A stretch of DNA of 64,000 nt from NCBI RefSeq assembly GCF_001190785.1, contig NZ_LGSS01000001.1, forward strand, positions 62,001 through 126,000. Direction: 5' to 3'. The number at the start of each line of letters is the position of its first letter. Position 1 is the stretch's first letter. The notes under the pieces are model-generated. The model was given only the letters and a program-made list of their open reading frames with translations. It did no database searches and had not been told where the DNA came from. The position numbers and the translations under genes were made by a program. The DNA comes from Gottschalkia purinilytica (GTDB lineage: Bacteria; Bacillota; Clostridia; Tissierellales; Gottschalkiaceae). This document shows positions 1-8,767 of this stretch, one piece after another.

Positions 1-773
1 TTTAACTCATGAGAAACATTAGCTACAAATTCTTTTCTCATATTTTCAAGTTTTCTTATTTTAGTTACATCCTGAAGTATTATTACCATTCCTAAAATTC
101 TAGTAGGATCGTTATTTAATCTTATAAGATTTGAATGAAAGCTAAGTACCTTATATTCTGGATTAAATATTTCTATCTCACTTTCTAATGTCTTGCTTTC
201 ATTTACCAAAGTTCTAACTATTTTACTCAAATCATCGTTTCTTATAGATTCTAATATATGTTTTCCTCTGACTTCCTTCTCTTGCACTCCAAACATCTCT
301 TCTGCTGCAGGGTTAACTAGTATTATTTGTTTAGAATTATCAAGAGCTATTACTCCATTTAGCATACTTGTTAATATAGCCTTCATCTTAGTATTACTCT
401 CTTGTAACTCATCTATGGTGTTTTCAAGCTTTATACTCATAGTATTAAAGTTTTCTGAAAGCTCATCTAGCTCATCATCAGTTCTTGAATGAATTCTTTG
501 TCTATAGTTTCCTGTAGAAATTTTCTTAGTAATTGATGTAAGCTGTTTTATCGGATCTGTAACTTTTTTTATATACCTAAATCCGAGTAATAAAGAAACC
601 GTAAGTCCAGAAAGTATAGAAATTGCCTGATATTTTATCAACATAATTTCCATATTTGGAATACTTTCTAACTCGGGAACGGTAATTTTAAATAAACTAA
701 AAGATAATATTCCAGTTATAGATACTCCTATTATCAGAAGTATAACAAACGTTAAAAAAATTCTTTTTTGCAT
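1..773 (-). CDS. Sensor histidine kinase, PhoR/WalK type (3' end beyond window)
   Basis: Membrane sensor kinase that should phosphorylate the regulator encoded just upstream. About 257 N-terminal residues are visible. They show TM1 (about 3-25), a very short outside loop of about 20 residues, TM2 (about 46-63), a HAMP linker (64-115), a PAS domain (about 125-230) and the start of the dimerisation/phosphoacceptor domain, with VSHEL at the very edge and the phosphoacceptor His at residue 255 (bases 9-11). The ATPase domain lies outside the window. The tiny external loop suggests sensing in the membrane or by the cytoplasmic PAS rather than by a large outer domain. The start is ATG at 773, 11 bases after the regulator's stop, so the two form an operon. 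Given the Pho boxes near the pst genes, a PhoR role is plausible but not proven. Confidence 0.88.
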   Translation of the reverse strand, partial: MQKRIFLTFVILLIIGVSITGILSFSLFKITVPELESIPNMEIMLIKYQAISILSGLTVSLLLGFRYIKKVTDPIKQLTSITKKISTGNYRQRIHSRTDDELDELSENFNTMSIKLENTIDELQESNTKMKAILTSMLNGVIALDNSKQIILVNPAAEEMFGVQEKEVRGKHILESIRNDDLSKIVRTLVNESKTLESEIEIFNPEYKVLSFHSNLIRLNNDPTRILGMVIILQDVTKIRKLENMRKEFVANVSHEL

Positions 774-784
774 AAAGTATCTCC

Positions 785-1480
785 TTATTTCATCTTATAT
801 CCTATGCCTCTTATAGTTTCTATATATCTAGGATTCTTGTCATCATCTTCTATTTTCTTTCTTAAATGCCTTATGTGAACATCTACAGTTCTAGTTTCTC
901 CAAAGTAATCATATCCCCATATTTCATCTAATAAGAAATTTCTAGATAAAACTTTTCCTCTATTTTTAGCAAGCATTCTCAAGAGCTCAAACTCTTTTAA
1001 AGTAAGTTCTAGCTTTTCTCCTCTTTTAGTTACTTCATGCTTTTCGTTACTTATAGTTATATCTCCAATTTTTATTATATTCTCTACTTCTTTAGTTCTT
1101 CCATCATTATTTCTTCTTAAGACAGCTTTTATTCTTGCTATTAACTCTCTCACGCTAAAAGGTTTTGTTATATAGTCATCTGCACCTATCTCAAGCCCTA
1201 CTATTTTATCAGCCTCATCATTCTTAGCTGTAAGCATAATTATAGATATATTTTCTGTCTCTTTATCATTTTTGATCTTCTTACATACTTCTACTCCATC
1301 CATTATTGGTAGCATCAAATCTAGTACTATTAGATCAGGATTTTCTTGCTTAGCCTTAGTTATAGCCTCTTTACCATCAAGTGCTGAAATAACTTCATAT
1401 CCATTATTTTCCAAATTGAATTTTACAAGTTCTATTATATGTTCTTCATCATCAACCACAAGAACTTTTCCATAGCTCAT
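785..1480 (-). CDS. OmpR/PhoB-family response regulator (PhoP-like)
   Basis: DNA-binding regulator of 231 residues. The receiver domain (1-120) has the acidic pair D10/D11, phosphoacceptor D54 in LDLMLP, the LTAK switch threonine and the KPF lysine. The winged helix (about 135-231) ends with the usual TVDVHIRHLRKKIE and TIRGIGYK segments. An in-frame ATG at 1486 lies only one base after AGGAGG; the ATG at 1480 has a normal 7-base spacing and is chosen. It sits directly upstream of the kinase gene. The domain match is certain. The regulon is inferred: the family binds TTAACA-type direct repeats, and such repeats precede pstS and pstC in this window. Confidence 0.93.
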   Translation of the reverse strand: MSYGKVLVVDDEEHIIELVKFNLENNGYEVISALDGKEAITKAKQENPDLIVLDLMLPIMDGVEVCKKIKNDKETENISIIMLTAKNDEADKIVGLEIGADDYITKPFSVRELIARIKAVLRRNNDGRTKEVENIIKIGDITISNEKHEVTKRGEKLELTLKEFELLRMLAKNRGKVLSRNFLLDEIWGYDYFGETRTVDVHIRHLRKKIEDDDKNPRYIETIRGIGYKMK

Positions 1481-1497
1481 ATTCATGCCTCCTAATC

Positions 1498-2322
1498 TTA
1501 TTTTAACTGTATTATTGCTGCCATCCTTCCTGTTATTCCATTTTCCTTTCTATAGGAAAAGAAAATATCACTATTACAACTAGTACATACTTCACTTATT
1601 ATGATATTTCTACACGGTACTCCGCTTTCCTCCAAGACTACTTTATTAGCCTCCCAAAGATTAAGCTTCCATTTCCCTTCACCTGTTGGTTTTAACACGT
1701 TAGAAACACTTGTAAAATTTGTGTTAAATCTTTTATATACATCCGCTCCTACTTCATAACAACATTGCCCTATAGACGGTCCTATTCCTACAAGTATATC
1801 ATTAGGATCTGAAGAATAGTTTTTCTTCATAATATCTATCATTTTTCCAGAGATTTTATCTACTGTTCCTCTCCATCCTCCGTGAGCAAGTCCTACTACC
1901 TTTTTTACTTTATCTAAAAAAAATATTGGCACACAATCAGCAAAAAAGGTGAATAGCATGACATCTGGTTCATTTGTAACCAATCCATCTATGTCTTTAT
2001 AATCTTTATTTTTTACTAATCCTTTACCTATATCTTTATTAGTCACAATTTTTATATCTGTTTTATGAACTTGATCTGATAAAACAGCTCTATCTATAGT
2101 GTTTTCAAATACATCACATATTATTTTAAAATTTTCTATTACGTTTTCTCTATTATCATCTGTTTTAAGTCCTAAGTTTAAGCTATTAAAAGGTGATTTA
2201 CTTAATCCACCTATTCTAGTAGTAAATCCGTGATTAACTAAATGTGTTTCTTCAAACTCGGGTATTATAAAATATTTCACACCTTTTTTTTCTATTAGTT
2301 TAAATCTTTCTTCATGTATCAA
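1498..2322 (-). CDS. pgeF: Peptidoglycan editing factor PgeF (YlmD/YfiH, multicopper oxidase-like fold)
   Basis: Cytoplasmic CNF1/YfiH-fold enzyme of 274 residues, known to hydrolyse wrongly built murein precursors and to act as a purine nucleoside phosphorylase. The family's metal/catalytic residues are visible in the order QVHKTD, FADCVP, AHGGWRG and QCCYEVG. An ATG exists at 2343, but AAGGAG lies inside that extension, so the TTG at 2322, 10 bases after the Shine-Dalgarno site, is the likelier start. It stands between nrdR and the two-component pair. The nrdR terminator just upstream implies its own promoter or read-through. Confidence 0.9.
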   Translation of the reverse strand: MIHEERFKLIEKKGVKYFIIPEFEETHLVNHGFTTRIGGLSKSPFNSLNLGLKTDDNRENVIENFKIICDVFENTIDRAVLSDQVHKTDIKIVTNKDIGKGLVKNKDYKDIDGLVTNEPDVMLFTFFADCVPIFFLDKVKKVVGLAHGGWRGTVDKISGKMIDIMKKNYSSDPNDILVGIGPSIGQCCYEVGADVYKRFNTNFTSVSNVLKPTGEGKWKLNLWEANKVVLEESGVPCRNIIISEVCTSCNSDIFFSYRKENGITGRMAAIIQLK

Positions 2323-2369
2323 GCTATTCACTCTCCTTCGCATTTAATGATCATAATACTAGAATAAAT

Positions 2370-2398
2370 ATTAAAAATAAAGGACTCTAAAGAGTCCT
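2370..2398 (-). terminator. Intrinsic terminator after nrdR
   Basis: Seven-base-pair stem AGGACTC/GAGTCCT with a four-base loop, followed on the minus strand by TTATTTTTAA. It lies 8 bases after the nrdR stop. Confidence 0.75.
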
Positions 2399-2406
2399 AT
2401 TAAGTC

Positions 2407-2862
2407 TTATTTCTCATCTAAAAGTTTCTTAAGTTCATCCATAAAAGTATTTAAGTCTTTAAATTGTCTATATACAGATGCAAATCTTACATATGAAACT
2501 TCATCTACATTTTTAAGTTTATTCATAACCATTTCACCTATATGGTTGCTAGTTATCTCTTTTTCCATAGAATTAAAGAGATTTTTTTCTATTTCATCTA
2601 CAATATCTTCCATTTGTTTAATAGATACTGGTCTTTTTTCACAAGCCCTTATAATTCCTGTAAGTAGCTTACTTCTATTATAGGCTTGTCTGTTACCGCC
2701 TTTCTTTATAACTATCAAAGGTATTTCTTCTATTTTCTCGTAAGTAGTGAATCTCTTATTACACTTAGCACACTCTCTCCTTCTTCTTATAGATTGTCCT
2801 TCCTCAGTTGGTCTTGAGTCTACTACTCTTGATTCAAAATAATCGCAATAGGGACACTTCAT
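2407..2862 (-). CDS. nrdR: Transcriptional repressor NrdR
   Basis: Zinc-ribbon and ATP-cone repressor of ribonucleotide reductase genes; 151 residues, the usual length. The zinc ribbon has C3, C6, C31 and C34, followed by RRRREC and FTTYE; the ATP-cone covers about 49-139. The start ATG follows GGGGGAG at a 5-base spacing. In many Clostridia nrdR sits near sigG and ylmC, as here. Its targets (NrdR boxes near nrd operons) are not in this window. Confidence 0.96.
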   Translation of the reverse strand: MKCPYCDYFESRVVDSRPTEEGQSIRRRRECAKCNKRFTTYEKIEEIPLIVIKKGGNRQAYNRSKLLTGIIRACEKRPVSIKQMEDIVDEIEKNLFNSMEKEITSNHIGEMVMNKLKNVDEVSYVRFASVYRQFKDLNTFMDELKKLLDEK

Positions 2863-2997
2863 ATGTTCTCCCCCTTTATAAGGTACTTTTATATACTAAG
2901 ATTATAATATATTTCATATGGCATGTCTAACTATTCTGTATAAATGTTAGTTAATATAGTGATTTAAAAATTATAAAACATGACTTTAATATTTAAA

Positions 2998-3045
2998 TAA
3001 AAAATCCTTAACATGAAGTTGAAGCTAAGTTAAGGATTTTTTATT
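2998..3045 (-). terminator. Terminator after ylmC
   Basis: Long stem AAAATCCTTAAC/GTTAAGGATTTT with an A/T-rich loop and T-rich flanks on both sides. It stands 13 bases or more after the ylmC stop and could work in both directions. Confidence 0.7.
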
Positions 3046-3057
3046 TAAAATACTATG

Positions 3058-3324
3058 CTATTCTTCGTAATTTATACTTTCTTCTAGATTTTGTGTTAAA
3101 TCTACAAGTATAACATCACTACCTATTCTAACTATATTTTGCCAGTTAATAATGTAATCTTGATTTCTACCGAATAATCCTAAAATTTTACCTGGACCTG
3201 GTATCATTATAGATTCTATTCTTCCTTCTTTTAAATTAACCTCTATGTCTGATATAAGTCCAAGCTTTGTACCATCTCTTACATTTATAACCTCTTTTTC
3301 TCTTAAATCAGATGTTTTTATCAT
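3058..3324 (-). CDS. YlmC/YmxH family sporulation protein (PRC-barrel)
   Basis: An 88-residue protein made of one PRC-barrel-like domain. Conserved pieces are LREKEVINVRDGTKLG near the N-terminus, then IMIPGPGKILGLFG and NIVRIGSDVILVD. The family usually lies beside sigG in Clostridia and Bacilli and is linked to sporulation, but its molecular role is unknown. Start ATG follows AAGGTGAGG. It is downstream of sigG by about 110 bases and ends at its own terminator. Confidence 0.9.
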   Translation of the reverse strand: MIKTSDLREKEVINVRDGTKLGLISDIEVNLKEGRIESIMIPGPGKILGLFGRNQDYIINWQNIVRIGSDVILVDLTQNLEESINYEE

Positions 3325-3433
3325 TGCCTCACCTTCTTATTTTTTAAGTTCTTTGATACTATATATACTAGTTACTTGTCTCAAAATATTACTAATATTT
3401 TTATTTTATAAGTGGGCAATTAATAACTTAAAT

Positions 3434-4207
3434 TTATATAAGTTTTTTCATATGTCTTAAAGCTGTTTTTTCTAATCTTGAAACTTGTGCTTGTGATATT
3501 CCTATTTCCTCTGCCACTTCCATTTGTGTTTTACCCTCAAAAAATCTTAAATTGAGTATTAGTTTTTCTCTATCATTAAGTCTTCTTATAGCTTCTCTTA
3601 AAGCAATTCCCTCTAACCATACTTCATCTTCATTTTTTTCATCACTTACTTGATCCATAACATATATAGCATCTCCACTATCATTATAAATAGGTTCAAA
3701 TAGTGATATAGGATCTTGTATAGCGTCTAAAGCAAATACTACCTCTTCCTTTGGCACGCCAAGTGCTTCTGCTATCTCAGATACAGTAGGTTCTTTAGAA
3801 TTTTTATTGATCAGTTGTTCTCTTGTTTGAAGCGCTTTATAAGCTATATCTCTTAAAGATCTACTTACTCTAATAGAATTATTATCTCTAAGATACCTTC
3901 TTATCTCACCTATAATCATAGGAACTGCATAAGTAGAAAATCTAACGTTATGTGATAAGTCAAAATTATCTATTGCCTTCATTAGTCCTATGCATCCCAC
4001 TTGGAACAAATCATCAACGTGTTCTCCTCTTTTGTTAAACCTTTGAATAACACTGAGTACTAGTCTCAAGTTTCCTTTTATAAACTCTTCACGTGCACTC
4101 ATATCACCTGCATGTATTCTGTCAAAAAGTTTTCTCATTTCTTTATTCGTTAAAACTGGTAGTTCTGATGTATTAACACCGCATATTTCTACTTTGTTTA
4201 TATGCAT
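3434..4207 (-). CDS. sigG: RNA polymerase sporulation sigma factor SigG
   Basis: Late forespore sigma factor of 257 residues. It has the SigF/SigG-type N-terminus with VEICGVNTSELPVL, which includes the family's anti-sigma (SpoIIAB/CsfB) contact region. Region 2 shows DDLFQVGCIGLMKAIDNFD; region 4 ends in EIGISQAQVSRLEKTALRHMK. Synteny downstream of spoIIGA-sigE supports SigG rather than SigF. The 160-base gap to sigE contains the sigE terminator, so sigG needs its own promoter. SigF is expected from known biology, but I could not resolve a convincing SigF -35/-10 pair here. Confidence 0.95.
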   Translation of the reverse strand: MHINKVEICGVNTSELPVLTNKEMRKLFDRIHAGDMSAREEFIKGNLRLVLSVIQRFNKRGEHVDDLFQVGCIGLMKAIDNFDLSHNVRFSTYAVPMIIGEIRRYLRDNNSIRVSRSLRDIAYKALQTREQLINKNSKEPTVSEIAEALGVPKEEVVFALDAIQDPISLFEPIYNDSGDAIYVMDQVSDEKNEDEVWLEGIALREAIRRLNDREKLILNLRFFEGKTQMEVAEEIGISQAQVSRLEKTALRHMKKLI

Positions 4208-4330
4208 ATATGTTATTCATCCTTTCATGATGTTTTGCCCCTTTTTCCTTTAAAAATTATTACCTTATTTCATATTTTTATTCAAATTTTGATACGTAAA
4301 TCATTAGAATTTACAGTTATATTTTGGTAA

Positions 4331-4362
4331 TAAAAAATGTTAGCCTATAAAGCTAACATTTC
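4331..4362 (-). terminator. Intrinsic terminator after sigE
   Basis: Stem AAATGTTAGC/GCTAACATTT followed by a T-run on the minus strand, 9 bases past the sigE stop. It separates the spoIIGA-sigE transcript from sigG. Confidence 0.8.
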
Positions 4363-4370
4363 CACATATT

Positions 4371-5105
4371 TTATACCATTTTATTAATTTCTTTTTGTAA
4401 TCTTTTTATAATTCTTTTTTCTAGCCTAGATATGTATGACTGAGAAATCCCAAGCATATCTGCTACTTCTTTTTGAGTTTTTTCAGCACCATTGATTAAT
4501 CCAAATCTCAATTCCATTATTTTTCTTTCTCTATTATTAAGTTTTCCTATTGCTTGACTAAGCAAATCCCTATCTATTTCTTCTTCTAGATATTTGAATA
4601 TAATATCATTTTCTGTTCCTAAAATATCCGACAATAATAATTCATTCCCATCCCAGTCTACATTAAGTGGTTCATCAAATGATATCTCCGTTTTAACTTT
4701 ACTATTTCTTCTCAAATACATAAGTATTTCATTTTCTATACATTTTGAAGCATATGTAGCTAATTTAATCTTTTTATCTGGATTAAATGTATTAACAGCT
4801 TTTATAAGCCCAATTGTTCCTATAGAAACTAAATCTTCTACTCCTACCCCTGTATTTTCAAACTTTCTAGCTATATATACAACTAATCTTAGATTTCTTT
4901 CAATTAATATAGGTCTTACAGTATCATCTTCTTTTAATTTAGCTAATAAAAAGCTTTCTTCATCTTGAGTAAGAGGTGGAGGCAATACCTCGCTTCCTCC
5001 AATATAGTGAACTTCTTCTTCCTTAAAAATTTTAATTTTTCTTAGAAGTTTAATATAGTAGATTCTTGACAATAATTTCAATTTGTTAATCAAAGTCAGT
5101 GCCAT
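4371..5105 (-). CDS. sigE: RNA polymerase sporulation sigma factor SigE (pro-form)
   Basis: Early mother-cell sigma factor made as an inactive precursor; 244 residues. The basic, hydrophobic pro-sequence (about 1-30) ends near [13 protein letters not shown], the motif close to which SpoIIGA cuts in Bacillus. Region 2 ([19 protein letters not shown]) and a region 4 helix-turn-helix ([14 protein letters not shown]) follow. The start ATG follows AGGGGGA. It is only 13 bases downstream of spoIIGA, so protease and substrate are co-transcribed, as in other spore formers. Confidence 0.96.
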   Translation of the reverse strand: MALTLINKLKLLSRIYYIKLLRKIKIFKEEEVHYIGGSEVLPPPLTQDEESFLLAKLKEDDTVRPILIERNLRLVVYIARKFENTGVGVEDLVSIGTIGLIKAVNTFNPDKKIKLATYASKCIENEILMYLRRNSKVKTEISFDEPLNVDWDGNELLLSDILGTENDIIFKYLEEEIDRDLLSQAIGKLNNRERKIMELRFGLINGAEKTQKEVADMLGISQSYISRLEKRIIKRLQKEINKMV

Positions 5106-5118
5106 TGCAGTTCCCCCT

Positions 5119-6009
5119 TCATGTTAGTATCTCAGGATGTAAAAGAGCTACATACTCTTTATCATTAGATAAGGTATCATTATATATACCTATAACAACC
5201 TCACCTATAAGTGTACTTCTTTCTGACTTTACTATCACTTTATCTGGTTTAAATCCCAAAAGTAATCCATTTTCTTTACCTAGTGATTTATATGGTATTA
5301 TTCTAAATTTCATTTGATTTGAAGCACAGCTCATAGTGTCTACCACAGCATCTAAGCTATTTTCTTTATATTTTAAAAATATATTCTGTATAGAGTCTGG
5401 TAGTATATCTTTTATAGCTAAAAATTCAACAACAATAACAGGTATTTTAGATATAGGATCTTTTAAAGAATTTCCGGTATCTAAAAGTGCGGTTACTTCT
5501 ATCTCTTTCCCATTTAAATTTATTATTACAGGGAAAAATGCTCTTCTTTTATTATTTTTATTTTCTACATATTCCCAAACTATTTGAAATAAAATCCATA
5601 TAAGGACTACAGAAATTATTAAAAATTTAAGTTGAAAATTTGCTATATAAAAAATTCCTCCTCCTACATATGTCTCTATATCTGCTATATAAAATAAAGC
5701 TAAAGATGTTCCTGCAAAAGCAAAAGCTACTAGATAAAAAGCTGATATTACTTTTATAAATGATCTAGATTTTTTTGGATTAAAAGCTATCATTATTATT
5801 ATTATAGAAGTAGCTAATTTAAAAGAAAATCTAGCCATAAATATAAGCGATGGATAAAATACTACAAATGTATATAATGCTCCAATTAAAGATGCCATTA
5901 GTAATCTTATCTGTGTCGTATGCACCTTTAAAAACTTTTTAGTTATAAAAAGAATGATATAATTTATAGCTAAATTTTCTAATAAGAGGTATTCAGCATA
6001 TATATACAA
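5119..6009 (-). CDS. spoIIGA: Sigma-E processing aspartic peptidase SpoIIGA
   Basis: Membrane protease that cleaves pro-SigE after septation, on a signal from the forespore protein SpoIIR. It has 296 residues: an N-terminal half with about five membrane segments (to about residue 145) and a cytoplasmic aspartic protease half with LLDTGNSL (catalytic D177). The start is TTG at 6009 behind GGGGG; no ATG fits better. Upstream lies a candidate Spo0A-dependent promoter, listed separately. Confidence 0.95.
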   Translation of the reverse strand: MYIYAEYLLLENLAINYIILFITKKFLKVHTTQIRLLMASLIGALYTFVVFYPSLIFMARFSFKLATSIIIIMIAFNPKKSRSFIKVISAFYLVAFAFAGTSLALFYIADIETYVGGGIFYIANFQLKFLIISVVLIWILFQIVWEYVENKNNKRRAFFPVIINLNGKEIEVTALLDTGNSLKDPISKIPVIVVEFLAIKDILPDSIQNIFLKYKENSLDAVVDTMSCASNQMKFRIIPYKSLGKENGLLLGFKPDKVIVKSERSTLIGEVVIGIYNDTLSNDKEYVALLHPEILT

Positions 6010-6080
6010 TAGTTTAGTACCCCCTTTGTAAAGCTAGTCTTACTTATTACTTCTATTCTTTAAGTATTGAAATTATGACT

Positions 6081-6127
6081 ATTATATAATATATTTTTTT
6101 AAAATTGTGTCATTTACTGAAGTCGAA
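6081..6127 (-). promoter_or_regulatory. Candidate spoIIG promoter with Spo0A-like boxes
   Basis: On the minus strand there is a -10 TATAAT (6086-6081) and a -35-like ATGACA (6113-6108) with an unusually long 21-base spacer. A TTCGACT box (6127-6121, one mismatch to the 0A box TTCGACA) sits just upstream. The Bacillus subtilis spoIIG promoter also has an over-long spacer and 0A boxes at the -35 edge. The match is short and A/T-rich, so moderate confidence. Confidence 0.45.
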
Positions 6128-6161
6128 AAAAAAACCTTTCTAGAATTATCTAGAAAGGTTT
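6126..6161 (-). terminator. Terminator overlapping the ftsZ stop
   Basis: Thirteen-base stem AAACCTTTCTAGA/TCTAGAAAGGTTT followed by eight or more T on the minus strand. The stem overlaps the ftsZ stop codon. Confidence 0.85.
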
Positions 6162-7254
6162 ATCTATCTCTTCTCCTTAAGAAAGTTGGTATGTCCAAGT
6201 CATCACTATCTAAAGTTTTGCTTTCATTAGTAGGAATTGGTTTTGATGTTTCTTCTTTTTTCTCTATATTTTTTTGTTCAGTTATAACAACTTTTTCTTG
6301 TTTACCGTCAAATCCTGTAGCTATAACAGTTATTTTTAATTCATCTTTAAGATTTTCATCTACTCCTGCTCCAAATATTATATTAGCATCTGGATCTACA
6401 GATTGTCTTATAAGATCTGCGGCTTCATTAACTTCAAATAACCCTAGATTTGGTCCGCCAGTTATATTTAGTAAGACACCCTTTGCTCCTTCTATAGATG
6501 TTTCTAATAAAGGACTGTGTATGGCTTGTTTAGCAGCTTCAGTCGCTCTGTTTTCTCCACTTGCTTTTCCTATACCCATATGAGCTAGACCCTGATCATA
6601 CATTATTGTCTTTACATCAGCAAAATCTAAATTTATAAGTGCTGGAACAGCTATAAGATCAGATATACCTTGAATACCTTGTCTTAATACATCATCAGCC
6701 ATTTTAAAAGCATCTACTATAGATGTTTTCTTTTCTGCCACTTGTAAAAGCCTATCATTAGGAATAGTTACTAGAGTATCCACTCTACTTTTTAACTCTT
6801 CTACTCCTCTTTCAGCATGTATCATTCTTCTTCTACCTTCAAATATGAAAGGTTTAGTTACAACTCCAACAGTAAGTATTCCTAGTTCTTTAGCAACTTC
6901 AGCAACTATAGGAGCAGCTCCTGTTCCTGTTCCTCCTCCCATTCCTGCTGTTATAAATACCATATCCGCCCCTTGTAATGCTTCCATTATATCATTTCTG
7001 CTTTCTTCTGCAGCTTTCATTCCAACATCAGGATTTGCTCCTGCTCCTAATCCTCTAGTAAGTTTTTCTCCTATTTGTAGCTTTGTTTCAGCCTTTGAAG
7101 AGTGAAGTGCTTGTTTATCTGTATTTATCGAAATAAACTCTATTCCTTTTACTTCATTTTCTATCATTCGATTTACAGCATTATTTCCTCCACCTCCAAC
7201 ACCAATAACTTTTATATGAGCAAACTGTTCCATATCAACATCAAAATCAAACAC
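6160..7254 (-). CDS. ftsZ: Cell division protein FtsZ
   Basis: Tubulin-like GTPase that forms the Z-ring; 364 residues. The GTP-binding GGGTGTG is at 106-112, the catalytic loop [11 protein letters not shown] follows in the C-terminal half of the globular domain, and the conserved tail DIPTFLRRR is at the end after a short linker. Start is GTG at 7254 behind AGGGAGGT. No ftsA lies next to it, in contrast to Bacillus. It is followed by its own terminator and then the spoIIGA promoter. Confidence 0.98.
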   Translation of the reverse strand: MFDFDVDMEQFAHIKVIGVGGGGNNAVNRMIENEVKGIEFISINTDKQALHSSKAETKLQIGEKLTRGLGAGANPDVGMKAAEESRNDIMEALQGADMVFITAGMGGGTGTGAAPIVAEVAKELGILTVGVVTKPFIFEGRRRMIHAERGVEELKSRVDTLVTIPNDRLLQVAEKKTSIVDAFKMADDVLRQGIQGISDLIAVPALINLDFADVKTIMYDQGLAHMGIGKASGENRATEAAKQAIHSPLLETSIEGAKGVLLNITGGPNLGLFEVNEAADLIRQSVDPDANIIFGAGVDENLKDELKITVIATGFDGKQEKVVITEQKNIEKKEETSKPIPTNESKTLDSDDLDIPTFLRRRDR

Positions 7255-7662
7255 GTTATGACCTCCCTATGTATAAAATTAAATCTTTAGTAAAAGTTAA
7301 TTCATAGTTGACATCATTTATTATAAATATATAAATAATGTCTAGAGTTTTAATCAATGATGCCATTTATTATACTGTCTTTAAATTAGCTTACCTTAAG
7401 ATTATTATTAAAATTTATTTATTATACAATCTTTATTAATTGTTATTTTCTACATTTATATCATGCCTTAAGTGGTCATTCCCCCTCTAAATTTTACACA
7501 TTTATTTAAATTTGTTATTATCAAATACTTTCTAATATTTGGCCTATAAATTTCTATTCTAAAAATCGGCATAGGTATTCATATTTTTGTTTATTTATAT
7601 ATTAATTCAATATAATTAATGAATTCCCTTTTTTTATCTAAATTAAATACATTATTTTTATA
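7255..7662. other. 408-base gap between ftsZ and sbp
   Basis: A/T-rich spacer that must hold the ftsZ promoter(s). Two TATAAT hexamers can be read on the minus strand (about 7370-7375 and 7421-7426), but neither has a convincing -35. A GAGGGGGA Shine-Dalgarno-like string on the minus strand (about 7482-7489) is followed only by a three-codon frame. I see no gene or clear hairpin. Confidence 0.5.
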
Positions 7663-8004
7663 TTAATTAGAGTTTTTTTTGTTGAATACATATCTTCTAA
7701 TAATCGCAAAGTTTTGAAATAATCTTCCTCCAAAAGCAAATATGGCTGCATAATAAAGAGGTACTCCTAATCTATCACCTACATATGCTAAAAATGCAGC
7801 TAATATAGCATTTCCAAAAAATCCTGATACAAATATTCCTGTATTGAACTTTCCTTCCATCATAGCTCTTATTCCACCAAAAACAGAGTCCATACAAGCT
7901 AGTATCGCTACTGACATATATAGGGAATAACTAGCAGAATATGTTATCGGTAGATATATACCAATAATAGCACCTACTAAAATTCCAATAATAGCTAAAA
8001 TCAT
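7663..8004 (-). CDS. sbp: Small basic family protein Sbp (DUF1290)
   Basis: A 113-residue membrane protein with about four hydrophobic segments and the family's conserved core around ACMDSVFGGIRA and FGGRLFQNFAIIRR. Function is unknown; it is always found in the dcw/ftsZ area of Firmicutes. GAAGGTG followed by a 6-base spacer makes the ATG at 8004 the best start, one base past the stop of the DUF881 gene, so it is translationally coupled. Last gene of the dcw run before ftsZ. Confidence 0.9.
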   Translation of the reverse strand: MILAIIGILVGAIIGIYLPITYSASYSLYMSVAILACMDSVFGGIRAMMEGKFNTGIFVSGFFGNAILAAFLAYVGDRLGVPLYYAAIFAFGGRLFQNFAIIRRYVFNKKNSN

Positions 8005-8005
8005 A

Positions 8006-8743
8006 TTATTCACCTTCTTTTATGGGTTTCACATATTTAAATTCTGAATCCCTCCAATAATACTTAGGGATAAATACTTCATCCTTAATTTCTGTATCTA
8101 CTTTTATCTTGTAGACTTCTTTTAATGTCCAACCATAGCTTTGAGGAGCACTTATTGCTGCATATAAAGCCTTAGGATCTCCAATTGCAGTAATAACAAA
8201 TGGATTTGCAGAACTTCGTTTATTTATTCTAATAATAGGACCTCCACATTTGATCTCAGATCTTGATAGTACTCTTTGACCATTAATACTAATAGCTTCT
8301 GCTCCTGCTTTTTTCAGGTCATTTAGTATAACCTGAATATCTCCATCGTGTATTATATCTTGATTTACATCTTTTCCTAATATTTCTTTGTTATCATTAT
8401 CTGATATTACTACTTTTATTCCTGGTCCTGTAAGATCTTCTAGTCCTCCAATGATCTTTAAATCATTAACTTGCTTTTCTATAACTTCTTCTATAGATTT
8501 ATCATCAGATATTAAAGCTTTCTTTACATTTTGTAGTTCTAAGCTTTTGCTTTCAACTAATTTGTTCAAATCATCAATTTCTTTTCTAGAATTTTCTACC
8601 TCATTTTTCATAACTTCTATTGAATTAAGAGAAACCAAATCATAATCTTCAATATTTTGCTTCATTTGTAATGACAGTAAAATTCCTAATAATATTGACA
8701 ATAATGTAAGTGATATCTTGATTTTTTTATTTTGTTTTATCAT
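8006..8743 (-). CDS. DUF881 family protein (YlxW/YlxX-like), first copy
   Basis: A 245-residue bitopic protein: one membrane segment (about 11-27), a coiled coil (about 40-90), then the DUF881 domain with LEDLTGPGIKVVISD, AGAEAISINGQRV and PFVITAIGDPKAL. Paralogous to the next gene, so the pair arose by tandem duplication. The coiled-coil plus envelope domain plan and position beside ftsQ suggest a division role, but the family has no proven activity. ATG follows AGGAGGGG. Confidence 0.88.
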   Translation of the reverse strand: MIKQNKKIKISLTLLSILLGILLSLQMKQNIEDYDLVSLNSIEVMKNEVENSRKEIDDLNKLVESKSLELQNVKKALISDDKSIEEVIEKQVNDLKIIGGLEDLTGPGIKVVISDNDNKEILGKDVNQDIIHDGDIQVILNDLKKAGAEAISINGQRVLSRSEIKCGGPIIRINKRSSANPFVITAIGDPKALYAAISAPQSYGWTLKEVYKIKVDTEIKDEVFIPKYYWRDSEFKYVKPIKEGE

Positions 8744-8767
8744 TATTAACCCCTCCTAAAGGGTTAG

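Noticed and set aside
7308-7336. TTGACA followed 17 bases later by ATAAAT on the plus strand, like a promoter.
   Set aside because: No plus-strand gene follows; it points into the sbp/DUF881 genes and the DNA is A/T-rich enough for chance.
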